Source: DASVUC01 sp036387255 (GTDB lineage Bacteria; Planctomycetota; Phycisphaerae; Tepidisphaerales; Tepidisphaeraceae). Taken from it: 14,489 nucleotides of DNA. A program made the position numbers and the translations under genes. The stretch covers positions 1-14,489 of the forward strand of contig DASVUC010000169.1 of the NCBI GenBank assembly GCA_036387255.1, read 5' to 3'. Within the stretch, counting starts at the first letter, position 1, and each line of letters begins with the position of its first letter. The notes under the pieces were generated by a model that saw only the letters and a list, made by a program, of their open reading frames with translations, did no database searches and was not told the origin of the DNA. Below, piece by piece: positions 7,885-14,489 of the stretch.

Positions 7885-9573
7885 ATGGCAAGCGCATGGG
7901 TCAAGCGGGTATCACTCGGTGGAGCCAGTTTGGTCGTCTGTTTCGGTCTCTTTAAAACCGCCACCTATTTGATCGGCGGGCCCGCCGTCGCATCCGCGAA
8001 GTGGACCGCGCACGCCAAAGCTAAACCGAATGCCGCGCCTCCGCGCAAACCGGCAACCGCGCCTGCCGGGAAGCTGGTCAACGCTGAACCCACCAAACCC
8101 GCGCCCGCCCTGATGAAGGCTGCGGGTTCAAGCTCGAAGTTGCTTCCGGCGAAAGCTGCTGTCACGACTGCGACCAAACCCGCAGCGCTGTCGCCGGATC
8201 AACTGCTCAAGTCAGCATCTCCTGCTGTGGCTCTGGTTCAAGTGCGCGACAACTCCCTTCGTCCCCGCGGGCAGGCCGCAGGCTTCTTTGTTTCCAGTGA
8301 CGGCCTGTTCGTCACGAACTTACACGCCATCGCCAACAGTTCCTTTGCCAGTGTCCAAACCTCCGATGGTCGCGCCCTGTTCGTCGAAGGCGTCGCCGCA
8401 TCGGATGAAGCGGCCGATCTCGCGCTGCTGAAAGTCCGCACGACGAGTGCCAGCTTTCTCAAGCTAGCGACCGGCGTCACCAACTCCGGCGCCAAGCTCT
8501 CCGCCGTCACGCTCGCGCCCGGCACGTCCGCGAGAATTGTCCAGGGTCAACTCGGGAACATGGACGTCGAACGCGGCCTGCATCCCTTCCGCGCCTCCGC
8601 CGTCGCCACCACCAATCTTTCCGGCGCGCCCCTGCTGAACAGCGAGGGCGCCGTCGCCGGTATGACCAGCGTCACCGTTGCCGGCGAGCAAACCCGCTCC
8701 TTTGCCATCAGCGCCGAGCGCATTGGTTCGCTGATCAACCAGAAGCAGCCGATTGTCCCGATTGCCTCCGCCGCTGGCGACACACTCTCCTCTGCCGATG
8801 CAATGGCCTTCGCGCAAGCCTTCATGGCGCTCGACCGCGGTGACCTTAAAGGCGCATCGGCGATCCTGACCCGTCTCCGCCCGCGTCAAAGCCGCAACCC
8901 CCTCTACTGGTTCCTCGACGGCTCGCTCCACGCGATGCTGAGCAACTTCGACGTCGCCGCCGACTCCTACCGCCAGGCCCTCAAGCTCAAGCCCGACATG
9001 ACGATGGCGCACGAGAGCTTGGCCAACGTCCTCTCCAGCCAAGGAGAGCTTCGGGAAGCCATCAAGGAATATCGTGCCGTCGCCAAGTGCGATCCCACCA
9101 ATTGGCTCGCCTATCAGAGCGCGGGCGTGGCATCGTCCATGCTGGGTGAGAACGAGAAAGCCGTCGCCTACTTCGATTACGCGATCGCCCTCGAGCCCCG
9201 CCGCGCTCACCTCCATCGCTATCGCGGCCAAGCCCTGGCAGATCTCGGCCGCAACATCGACGCCTTCGCAGCGTTCAAGAACGCCCTCAAGCTCGATCCG
9301 AACGATTCCACAACTTACGCCTCCATCGGCGCACTGCACCTGAAGCTGGGACACCCAGCCGAAGCGATGACCGCGCTGAAGAAATCCCTCTCCCTCGACC
9401 GGACCAACCCCACCGCCTATCTGCTCTATGGCGACAGCGCCTTTTCAGTGAAGGACATGCCCACCGCCCGCGCAGCCTGGCAGAATGCGATTCGGTTCGA
9501 CGTCCCCTCCGGCCCCATCGCCAAAAAAGCATCCGAAAAGCTGAAGTACCTCGGCGACGTTGCCGCTCGATGA
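7885..9573 (+). CDS. Membrane-anchored trypsin-like (HtrA-type) serine protease with TPR repeats
   Basis: The product is 562 residues from ATG 7885 (GTG 7867 would add six). One hydrophobic segment (about 9-31) is an uncleaved anchor or signal peptide. A Pro/Ala/Lys-rich linker runs to about residue 105. The protease domain (about 106-290) shows the S1 triad by position: H147 in VTNLHAI, D178 in EAADLALLKV and S246 in NLSGAPLLNSEGAVAG. The 31- and 68-residue spacings resemble HtrA proteases. The usual G-N-S-G-G-P is N-L-S-G-A-P here, so the oxyanion-hole Gly two before Ser is Asn and activity is uncertain. No PDZ domain follows. Residues about 300-560 instead hold six or so TPR units (for example AADSYRQALKLKPD, AVAYFDYAIALEP, AFAAFKNALKLDPN), likely for protein binding. 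Its TGA is directly next to the stop of the opposing gene. Proteins of this layout are seen in Planctomycetes; the target is unknown. Confidence 0.8.
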   Translation: MASAWVKRVSLGGASLVVCFGLFKTATYLIGGPAVASAKWTAHAKAKPNAAPPRKPATAPAGKLVNAEPTKPAPALMKAAGSSSKLLPAKAAVTTATKPAALSPDQLLKSASPAVALVQVRDNSLRPRGQAAGFFVSSDGLFVTNLHAIANSSFASVQTSDGRALFVEGVAASDEAADLALLKVRTTSASFLKLATGVTNSGAKLSAVTLAPGTSARIVQGQLGNMDVERGLHPFRASAVATTNLSGAPLLNSEGAVAGMTSVTVAGEQTRSFAISAERIGSLINQKQPIVPIASAAGDTLSSADAMAFAQAFMALDRGDLKGASAILTRLRPRQSRNPLYWFLDGSLHAMLSNFDVAADSYRQALKLKPDMTMAHESLANVLSSQGELREAIKEYRAVAKCDPTNWLAYQSAGVASSMLGENEKAVAYFDYAIALEPRRAHLHRYRGQALADLGRNIDAFAAFKNALKLDPNDSTTYASIGALHLKLGHPAEAMTALKKSLSLDRTNPTAYLLYGDSAFSVKDMPTARAAWQNAIRFDVPSGPIAKKASEKLKYLGDVAAR

Positions 9574-10971
9574 TCACTGCGGCTTGGTCGTCGCTTCTGC
9601 CTCCTGCGGCATCTTTGCAAGCTCCGCGAAGTACTGCCGGAGGTAATCCGAGCGCGGCCGATTCACAACCGTCGCCGGCGCGACAAAGCTTGAAAAGTGC
9701 GTGAACTCGGCGCGAGCCGCATTGGCCAGAAGCTCGCGCGTGACGTGCCCGTGCTTCTTCGCCACCTCGTAAGCCACCCGCTGAACACCGCCGCTTTCCG
9801 GGAACTGCTTCAGCGCCGCCTGGAGGTCTGGATCATTTTCTGCCAACTCCCCTCTGCTCTTGATCATCAGAAACATGGCGGCGAACCGACCATTCCCTGT
9901 GGCATCCCATGCAGTGCGTTCATGCTTAAGCAGCGCATCGGCTTCGCGCGGCACCGCGTATGCAGCGAAGTTCCACAGTTCAGGAATCTTGGAACTTCTC
10001 GCGGCCGCATCAAGCTTCGTAGCCAGCGGGCCTCGCAAAACCTTCTCGTCCACCACATCTGCGTCCATTGCGAGCGTCAGAATCGTAGAAAGCAGGCCGC
10101 CATGTGAAGGAACCGTCTGCTCGTCGTCCAGCAGAAGACGATGTCGCTTCAAAACTGCGCGAACGGATTTTGCCTTTCCGCGATCAGCCAGGGCGCATTC
10201 CACCGCGCATCGCATAGAGCGCATTCGAAGATCATCCGCCGGCAATTTCAAAGCGCCCTCGATTGCAGCCGCGTCGTGCTTGAGAAACTTGATGTAAGGG
10301 CCAATGTTCCACCAGTCCCGCGGAAACGTGCAATCGAGGCAGATCAGATCCTGTGCCGCATCGACGTCCTGTTTCTCCATGACGCGCGCCAGAAGTTCCT
10401 CACGCCGCCGGTACGGCGCCGGCTCGCGGTGAACCGCGCAAATCATTGACTCCATCTCCTCAATCGACCCTGATCTTGCCTGCTCGGATTTCTTCCAAAC
10501 TGCTACCGCTTCATTCACCTGATTCAGCCGGAGCAGGCAGTCCGCCTTCAGCGCATACGGCACCGCAAAATCCGGCCGCGCCCGCGAGACAACGTCGTAC
10601 GCCGCCACCGCGCCCGCATATTCACCCGCGCGGTGCTGCTCCAACCCCCACTCCCACGCCACCTTAGCGTTCTCCTTCTCCCGCAGCGCCGCCGCCTGGT
10701 GCAGACGGTACGAGAGCGACCGATCCATCTCAAAAACCAGGTTGCCCAGGATGAACGACTGCGCCGGGGTTCGCGTCTTCTCAGGAAAGGCATCCAGCAG
10801 CTTCTGGTTGGCCTGCTGAAAATGACCCGCGGTCATCTCCTTCTCGCTCTCCTCGAGGACACCCATAATCTGCTCTGACGCCTTCTGCACCTGCGCATCG
10901 AAATTCTCCGCGCGTGTGACCACTGGCAGAATGAGGAGGAGCACCGCAGGATGGATGAGGGACACGCGCAT
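9574..10971 (-). CDS. Secreted TPR-like protein of unknown function
   Basis: The product is 465 residues. I do not recognise a named family. MRVSLIHPAVLLLILPVVTRA is a signal peptide with likely cleavage after TRA, so the protein should be periplasmic or exported. Residues about 30-165 are helical and TPR-like: GHFQQANQKLLDAFP, then AGEYAGAVAAYDVVSRARPD and NQVNEAVAVWKKSEQA, two consecutive units with the typical small/large residue pattern. The rest is alpha-helical and Ala/Arg-rich with no catalytic motif that I can see. A DWW motif and clustered Cys (LICLDC, about 210-215) are the only distinctive spots. No good Shine-Dalgarno precedes ATG 10971. The start lies 42 bases after the regulator gene on the same strand, so the two may be co-transcribed. 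Its stop abuts the stop of the convergent protease-TPR gene. Confidence 0.7.
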   Translation of the reverse strand: MRVSLIHPAVLLLILPVVTRAENFDAQVQKASEQIMGVLEESEKEMTAGHFQQANQKLLDAFPEKTRTPAQSFILGNLVFEMDRSLSYRLHQAAALREKENAKVAWEWGLEQHRAGEYAGAVAAYDVVSRARPDFAVPYALKADCLLRLNQVNEAVAVWKKSEQARSGSIEEMESMICAVHREPAPYRRREELLARVMEKQDVDAAQDLICLDCTFPRDWWNIGPYIKFLKHDAAAIEGALKLPADDLRMRSMRCAVECALADRGKAKSVRAVLKRHRLLLDDEQTVPSHGGLLSTILTLAMDADVVDEKVLRGPLATKLDAAARSSKIPELWNFAAYAVPREADALLKHERTAWDATGNGRFAAMFLMIKSRGELAENDPDLQAALKQFPESGGVQRVAYEVAKKHGHVTRELLANAARAEFTHFSSFVAPATVVNRPRSDYLRQYFAELAKMPQEAEATTKPQ

Positions 10972-10984
10972 GACGAAAATTATC

Positions 10985-10994
10985 GCCGCGCGGC
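10985..10994. other. Perfect GC palindrome in the short gap between two genes
   Basis: GCCGCGCGGC lies in the 42-base gap between the regulator and the secreted TPR-like gene. It could form a short hairpin in the leader of the latter. No T-run follows on either strand. Such palindromes are frequent by chance in GC-rich DNA. Confidence 0.2.
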
Positions 10995-11013
10995 ATGCTC
11001 AAAACAAAAGAAA

Positions 11014-12708
11014 TCAGCGAACCGTCTGCGCCTGAAGTGCTTTGCGAACTTCGCTTAAGAACTGCTGCACCTTAAAAGGCTTGAACAGAACCGCCTGCAA
11101 CCCCTCCTGGCTCGCCCGCACGATGCAGTGATTCGGGTCGTAGCCGAAGCCGGTCATGAGGATGACGGGGAGGGTCTGGCTGTGCTTGCGCGCCGCGGCA
11201 AAAACATCATACCCCGTCTTGTCCGGCATCTTGATGTCGCTGATCACCAGATCAAAGGTGTGATGCTCCAGCTCCTGGATCGCTTCAGCCCCCGTCGTCG
11301 AAACGGTCACCACGCAGTGGTATTTGCGCAGCACATCGCTGATCGTCGTGCGGATGTTCGGGTCGTCATCGGCGACCAGCACCTCAGATCCGCTGAGCAC
11401 TGGATCTTCTTCTTCCTTGATCTCATTGGCGCCAATCACCGTGTTCGGCCCCTCCGCCGCCTGCTTGAGCGAGCGGCGAATGGTGGCGACGTTGTCCAGA
11501 ATCGCCTGGAGCTTGTGGCGAAGGTCGTCGTGGCCGATGTAATCATCCATCATCGCCGTGGCGTCAGAGGTGATGTCGTTCAGCGGCCCCGCCACTTCCG
11601 CATTGACGTCGTCGGCGACCTTGTGCGCCGTCCCCGCACGTTCCACCACCATCAGGTCCAGGATGTTGAGTGCGATGGCGACGTAGCGGCCAAAAATCTC
11701 CGCAAACTGCCGATCATCTTCGTTGAACGCGGCGCGCTGGCGCGATTCGATGTTGAAGACGCCGATCACCTTGTCATGCAAACGAAGCGGCACGGTGAGA
11801 GAGCTCTTGGCCTGATCCAGTCCCACGACATAGCGCGGATCGCGCTCCACATCCGGGCAGATGTAACTCCGCCCCGTCGCCGCGACGAAGCCGGAAATGC
11901 CGTTACCTTCCGGCTGCGCAAACAGCTCCACGTTCAGCGCTTCCGCCGGAAGCCCCGCGCTGATCACCATCTCAAGCTTGTTGCTCTTTCGATCCAGCAG
12001 ACGAATGGCGAAGTGATCGAAGTGCATCAGCTCGCGCGTGAAGCTGATGATCTTGTCCTCCAGCAGCTTGAGGCGCTGGCCGACGTTCATCTTGCTCATG
12101 GCATCCGCTTCCAGACGCACAAGCTCGCGCCCCGCCTTGTCAATCGCATCAATCTTCTGCTGGAGCCGACGCGTTCCCGTCGCATCCCAAACCACCGCCA
12201 CAACCTGCACTACGTGCCCGGCAGGATTGATCACCGGGGACGCGATCATCTCCAGGAACTGCTGATCTTCGATGTTCAGGGCGTAGCGCTTGGCTCGGGA
12301 GAAGACCGGAGGGTTTTCGGTGGGCTGGGGGGAGACCTGCGTGCTGAAGAGTTGGAAGGCTTCCTGGCACGTTCGCCGAATCTTCTCGTGAACGCGTGCA
12401 GGCCAAGCCTGCATCTTCTTGTTCATCCAGTTACAGCGTCCTTCACCGTCGACAATGCAGACGCCTTCGCCGATCGTGTTGAGGATCAGGCTGGCCTGCT
12501 GCGAGACAAGAGCGCGCTCGAGGGGAAGAAAGTCGGCGGAATCGGAGAAGACCGCGGCGAAGTGGTCGGAGCGAAGAGCGTTGACTGCCTCATCGATGGT
12601 TGAAGCTTCAACGATCTCGCAGGTGGCTCTCAGCGACTCGACCGCCGGCCCGTGGGCGCCGCCGGGTTGGCCTGAGAGAACCAGAACTTTGGTCCGTCCG
12701 TCGTGCAA
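11014..12708 (-). CDS. PAS-GAF-receiver signalling protein with degenerate histidine-kinase core
   Basis: The product is 564 residues from TTG 12708. A stop codon lies just three codons upstream in frame, so no earlier start exists. Order of parts: a half receiver-like fold (about 6-65: TKVLVLSG, then FAAVFSDS); a PAS domain (about 70-185, SLILNTIGEGVCIVDGEG onward); a short coiled linker; a GAF domain (about 208-352, FDHFAIRLLD, SSLTVPLRLHDKVIGVFNIES); a DHp-like helical pair (about 355-415); and a complete receiver (about 441-560). The receiver has acidic residues D447-D449, phospho-acceptor D491 (VISDIKMPD), T519 and K543 (LFKPF). In the DHp segment NAEVAGPLNDI matches the H-box SHELRTPLNAI with Ala370 in place of His, and no HATPase domain follows. 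It is therefore probably not a kinase but a sensor or phospho-relay endpoint that receives phosphate at D491. It has its own promoter candidate and probably drives the gene downstream. Confidence 0.85.
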   Translation of the reverse strand: MHDGRTKVLVLSGQPGGAHGPAVESLRATCEIVEASTIDEAVNALRSDHFAAVFSDSADFLPLERALVSQQASLILNTIGEGVCIVDGEGRCNWMNKKMQAWPARVHEKIRRTCQEAFQLFSTQVSPQPTENPPVFSRAKRYALNIEDQQFLEMIASPVINPAGHVVQVVAVVWDATGTRRLQQKIDAIDKAGRELVRLEADAMSKMNVGQRLKLLEDKIISFTRELMHFDHFAIRLLDRKSNKLEMVISAGLPAEALNVELFAQPEGNGISGFVAATGRSYICPDVERDPRYVVGLDQAKSSLTVPLRLHDKVIGVFNIESRQRAAFNEDDRQFAEIFGRYVAIALNILDLMVVERAGTAHKVADDVNAEVAGPLNDITSDATAMMDDYIGHDDLRHKLQAILDNVATIRRSLKQAAEGPNTVIGANEIKEEEDPVLSGSEVLVADDDPNIRTTISDVLRKYHCVVTVSTTGAEAIQELEHHTFDLVISDIKMPDKTGYDVFAAARKHSQTLPVILMTGFGYDPNHCIVRASQEGLQAVLFKPFKVQQFLSEVRKALQAQTVR

Positions 12709-12740
12709 AGCGTGTTAGCCCGTCGGAAGCGAGAGCAGGC

Positions 12741-12770
12741 AATATAGTTTGTGAAAAGCTTCCCGGTCAA
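12741..12770 (-). promoter_or_regulatory. Sigma70-type promoter candidate for the regulator gene
   Basis: On the - strand, TTGACC (12765-12770) and TATATT (12741-12746) are separated by 18 bases; each differs from consensus at one position. The -10 box ends 32 bases before the TTG start, giving a leader of roughly 25 bases. Confidence 0.5.
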
Positions 12771-12781
12771 ACCTTTATCAT

Positions 12782-12806
12782 CATCGGCGGTTTTAAGTCT
12801 CCGATG
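12782..12806. repeat. Inverted repeat upstream of the regulator promoter
   Basis: CATCGG (12782-12787) and CCGATG (12801-12806) are perfect inverted arms 13 bases apart, located between hemC and the -35 box of the regulator promoter. It could be a protein binding site or a weak 3' hairpin of hemC. Six-bp arms may be chance. Confidence 0.25.
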
Positions 12807-12830
12807 CGACTGTCAATAATACGGCCTCTT

Positions 12831-12846
12831 GTTAAACCGGTTCAAC
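12831..12846. promoter_or_regulatory. Near-perfect 16-bp palindrome over the hemC stop codon
   Basis: GTTAAACCGGTTCAAC is symmetric except for one position pair, with a perfect AACCGGTT centre. It spans the hemC stop. On the - strand it also overlaps TTGAAC (12840-12845), which with TATTAT (12816-12821) at 18 bases makes a second, weaker promoter candidate. It could be an operator; no U-run supports terminator use. Confidence 0.3.
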
Positions 12847-13801
12847 GCGACGCAGCGGGATTCCCAGCCAAAATCTCCCTAACGCCTTGCGCAGTCAGGG
12901 CTTGCATCGCAGAAGCAACAGCATCAGGTTCATTACCGACCCCCGCTATCGCCGCCGCTCGAAGCACCGGCGGATTTCCGTCCCGCCCCCCCACCGCCAC
13001 CCGCAGCGTGATTTGATGGTTTGAAAGCTCCGCGAGTGCCGCGATCGGCGAGTGGCAATCACCTTTCAGCGCCTGCACAATCGCCCGCTCAGCGACCACA
13101 CACTTCTGGCTCTCCGGATCATTCACGGATGCAAGCAGGTCGATGATTCGCTGGTTGTCGCGCCGGCACTGGAGCGCCAGCGCGCCTTGGCCGGGCGCAG
13201 GGAGCATCTCATCGGTCGAGAGCATCACCATCTCGGCTTCATCAAAAAGTCCGGTTCTGCGCAAACCCGCCGCGGCAAGAATCACGGCATCGAATTGCCC
13301 CTCGCGAAGCTTCCGAAGGCGCGTATCGATGTTCCCGCGAATCAGTTCAATCTTCAGATCCGGCCGCGTCGCCAGCAGCTGTGACCGCCGCCGAAGCGAT
13401 CCGGTGCCCACCTTCGCGCCTTCGGGGAGCTCATTGATCGTCTTGGCCTTCAGCGAGACCATCACGTCCCGCGGATCCTCCCGTTCCGGCACCGATGGAA
13501 AAAACAAATCGGTTTGATCCACGAGCGGCATCGTCACCGGTACGTCCTTGAAGCTGTGCACCGCGAAATCGATGGAGCCATCCAGCAGCGCGCGCTCGAG
13601 TTCCTGCGTAAACAAGCCTTTCCCCCCAAACTCGTGCAGCGGCTTGTGGGTGATCAGGTCCCCCTGGGTTTTGAAGATGACCAGCTCGACCGCGACGTCA
13701 GGATTGAGCTTCTCAATGGCTGAGGCGATGAGCTGGGATTGCGTCTTGGCGAGGAGCGAGCCTCGCGTGCCAAGGCGAATGGTGTTGGCCGGGGCGGTCA
13801 T
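12842..13801 (-). CDS. hemC: Hydroxymethylbilane synthase (porphobilinogen deaminase)
   Basis: The product is 319 residues, normal for the family. It joins four porphobilinogen molecules into hydroxymethylbilane in the cytoplasm, the step before uroporphyrinogen III in heme and other tetrapyrrole synthesis. Seen: the N-terminal IRLGTRGSLLAKTQ block, FGGKGLFTQELERALL, HSFKDVPV (K85 and D86, matching the catalytic Lys/Asp region), GTGSLRRRSQL, IRGNIDTRLRKL, and LPAPGQGALALQCR. The dipyrromethane cofactor Cys is C249 in KGDCHSPIAA. All key residues appear intact, so the enzyme should be active. ATG 13801 gives the expected N-terminus, although no strong Shine-Dalgarno is visible. The usual partner hemD is not adjacent in this window. 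It lies 71 bases after the EcsC-like gene and 133 bases before the regulator, both on the same strand. Confidence 0.97.
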   Translation of the reverse strand: MTAPANTIRLGTRGSLLAKTQSQLIASAIEKLNPDVAVELVIFKTQGDLITHKPLHEFGGKGLFTQELERALLDGSIDFAVHSFKDVPVTMPLVDQTDLFFPSVPEREDPRDVMVSLKAKTINELPEGAKVGTGSLRRRSQLLATRPDLKIELIRGNIDTRLRKLREGQFDAVILAAAGLRRTGLFDEAEMVMLSTDEMLPAPGQGALALQCRRDNQRIIDLLASVNDPESQKCVVAERAIVQALKGDCHSPIAALAELSNHQITLRVAVGGRDGNPPVLRAAAIAGVGNEPDAVASAMQALTAQGVREILAGNPAASR

Positions 13802-14489
13802 GGTGCGACAGATGTTGTATCCGAGATGACCGCCCGGCGGGAGGGGCCGGCGAGCCGCGCTGCATCCACCGCTTATTCTGACAGGCGTTTGCGGCCGGCT
13901 TGAAGCTTCTTCGTCTGTGATCTGACGAACGCATTGACGCGCTTGCGTAGCTGGGTACCACTGGAGTCGCGGCCGAGGTGGTAATCAATTGTGCGGTACC
14001 CGACGATCTGAATCTCGGTCCAGTTCCAAGCTGCGCCGATACCCGCCCCGACCAACGGAACCGTCTTGGTCGCTATGGCTTTTTCGGTCAGGCGCAGGCC
14101 CAGAATTTTCGCGGCCCGTTCCGTCATCTCTTTGGTGGCTTGCCTGGTCGCGATCCTGCGAACGAGATTCTTCGCCGCCTCCTCGCTGGCGCGCACGCCG
14201 AGCTTGCGAAGCACTTGCGAGACAGCGCCGGGGAAAACGTTGCGGATGATGTCGCGACGGAACGTTTCCGCGTCGTCCAGCGAATCCGGATCCAGCAGCG
14301 CCGCGATGTCTCCCGCAAGCTTCCCTTCCAGCCGAAGCATCGCGGCAGCGTCAGCCGCCGCCGCCGGTAGAAAGGTGATCGGTGACGCGGCAATACCCGT
14401 AGCGGCGCCAACTGACGCCGCCCATTTGCGGGCATGCTTCACAGCCCGCTGGGCAATTTGCTCAGGCGTGGCATTGGGATCTTCCAGCC

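Noticed and set aside
8464..9354. 296-codon - strand frame inside the protease-TPR gene
   Set aside because: Antisense shadow; the + strand TPR repeats are unmistakable.
11128..12603. Long open frame (491 codons) on the + strand opposite the regulator gene
   Set aside because: Arg/His/Asp-rich product typical of the antisense of coding DNA; the - strand frame has clear PAS, GAF and receiver motifs.
13802..14489. EcsC-family gene at the right edge (13873-14489, - strand) and the 71-base gap before hemC
   Set aside because: Not rejected as a gene: the - strand frame is open from the window edge to TAA 13873-13875 (about 205 visible residues), with the N-terminus cut off. An A-A-A-D-A-A stretch after a Pro-containing hydrophobic segment, an arginine-rich middle and VPLVGAGIGAAWNW near residue 147 resemble the EcsC family (PF12787), often membrane-associated and of poorly known role. 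The GTG at 14442 is not a needed start. What I reject is a terminator or promoter in 13802-13872: only short GC-rich arms (CGGC/GCCG) and no -35/-10 pair are visible.

Overview
The window is a GC-rich chromosomal segment with eight solid protein genes, one weak small ORF, and no RNA genes, insertion sequences or CRISPR arrays that I can see. The mix suggests a member of the Planctomycetota, possibly the Phycisphaerae/Tepidisphaerales side. It holds large secreted proteins with PEP-CTERM sorting tails, a Tat-exported FAD oxidoreductase of the kind common in Planctomycetes and related phyla, a trypsin-like protease fused to TPRs, and a PAS-GAF-receiver regulator. The taxonomic assignment is an inference from gene content only.

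Left part (1-5220, + strand): the 3' end of a polysaccharide deacetylase comes first. Two full-length paralogous PEP-CTERM surface proteins follow in tandem (656-2782 and 3292-5220). Between them, at about 2852-3064, lies a short ORF. It keeps only a PEP-CTERM-like tail resembling the end of the second paralogue, so the locus may once have held three copies.

Middle (5374-9573, + strand): a Tat-signal FAD-dependent oxidoreductase with a C-terminal discoidin-like domain is followed by a membrane-anchored S1-type serine protease with TPR repeats. The right-hand genes are all on the - strand and meet the protease gene stop-to-stop at 9573/9574.

Right part (9574-14489, - strand), in transcription order: an EcsC-family gene cut by the window edge, hemC (hydroxymethylbilane synthase, tetrapyrrole synthesis), a PAS-GAF-pseudokinase-receiver regulator with its own good promoter candidate, and a secreted TPR-like protein only 42 bases downstream of the regulator. 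The last two are probably co-transcribed.

Most of the products (deacetylase, PEP-CTERM proteins, Tat flavoprotein, protease-TPR, TPR-like protein) are predicted to act at the cell envelope or outside it; hemC is housekeeping. I see no single dedicated multi-gene system. The most unusual items are the relic-like PEP-CTERM small ORF, the regulator's histidine-kinase core with its phospho-histidine replaced and no ATPase domain, and the protease's altered oxyanion-hole motif.
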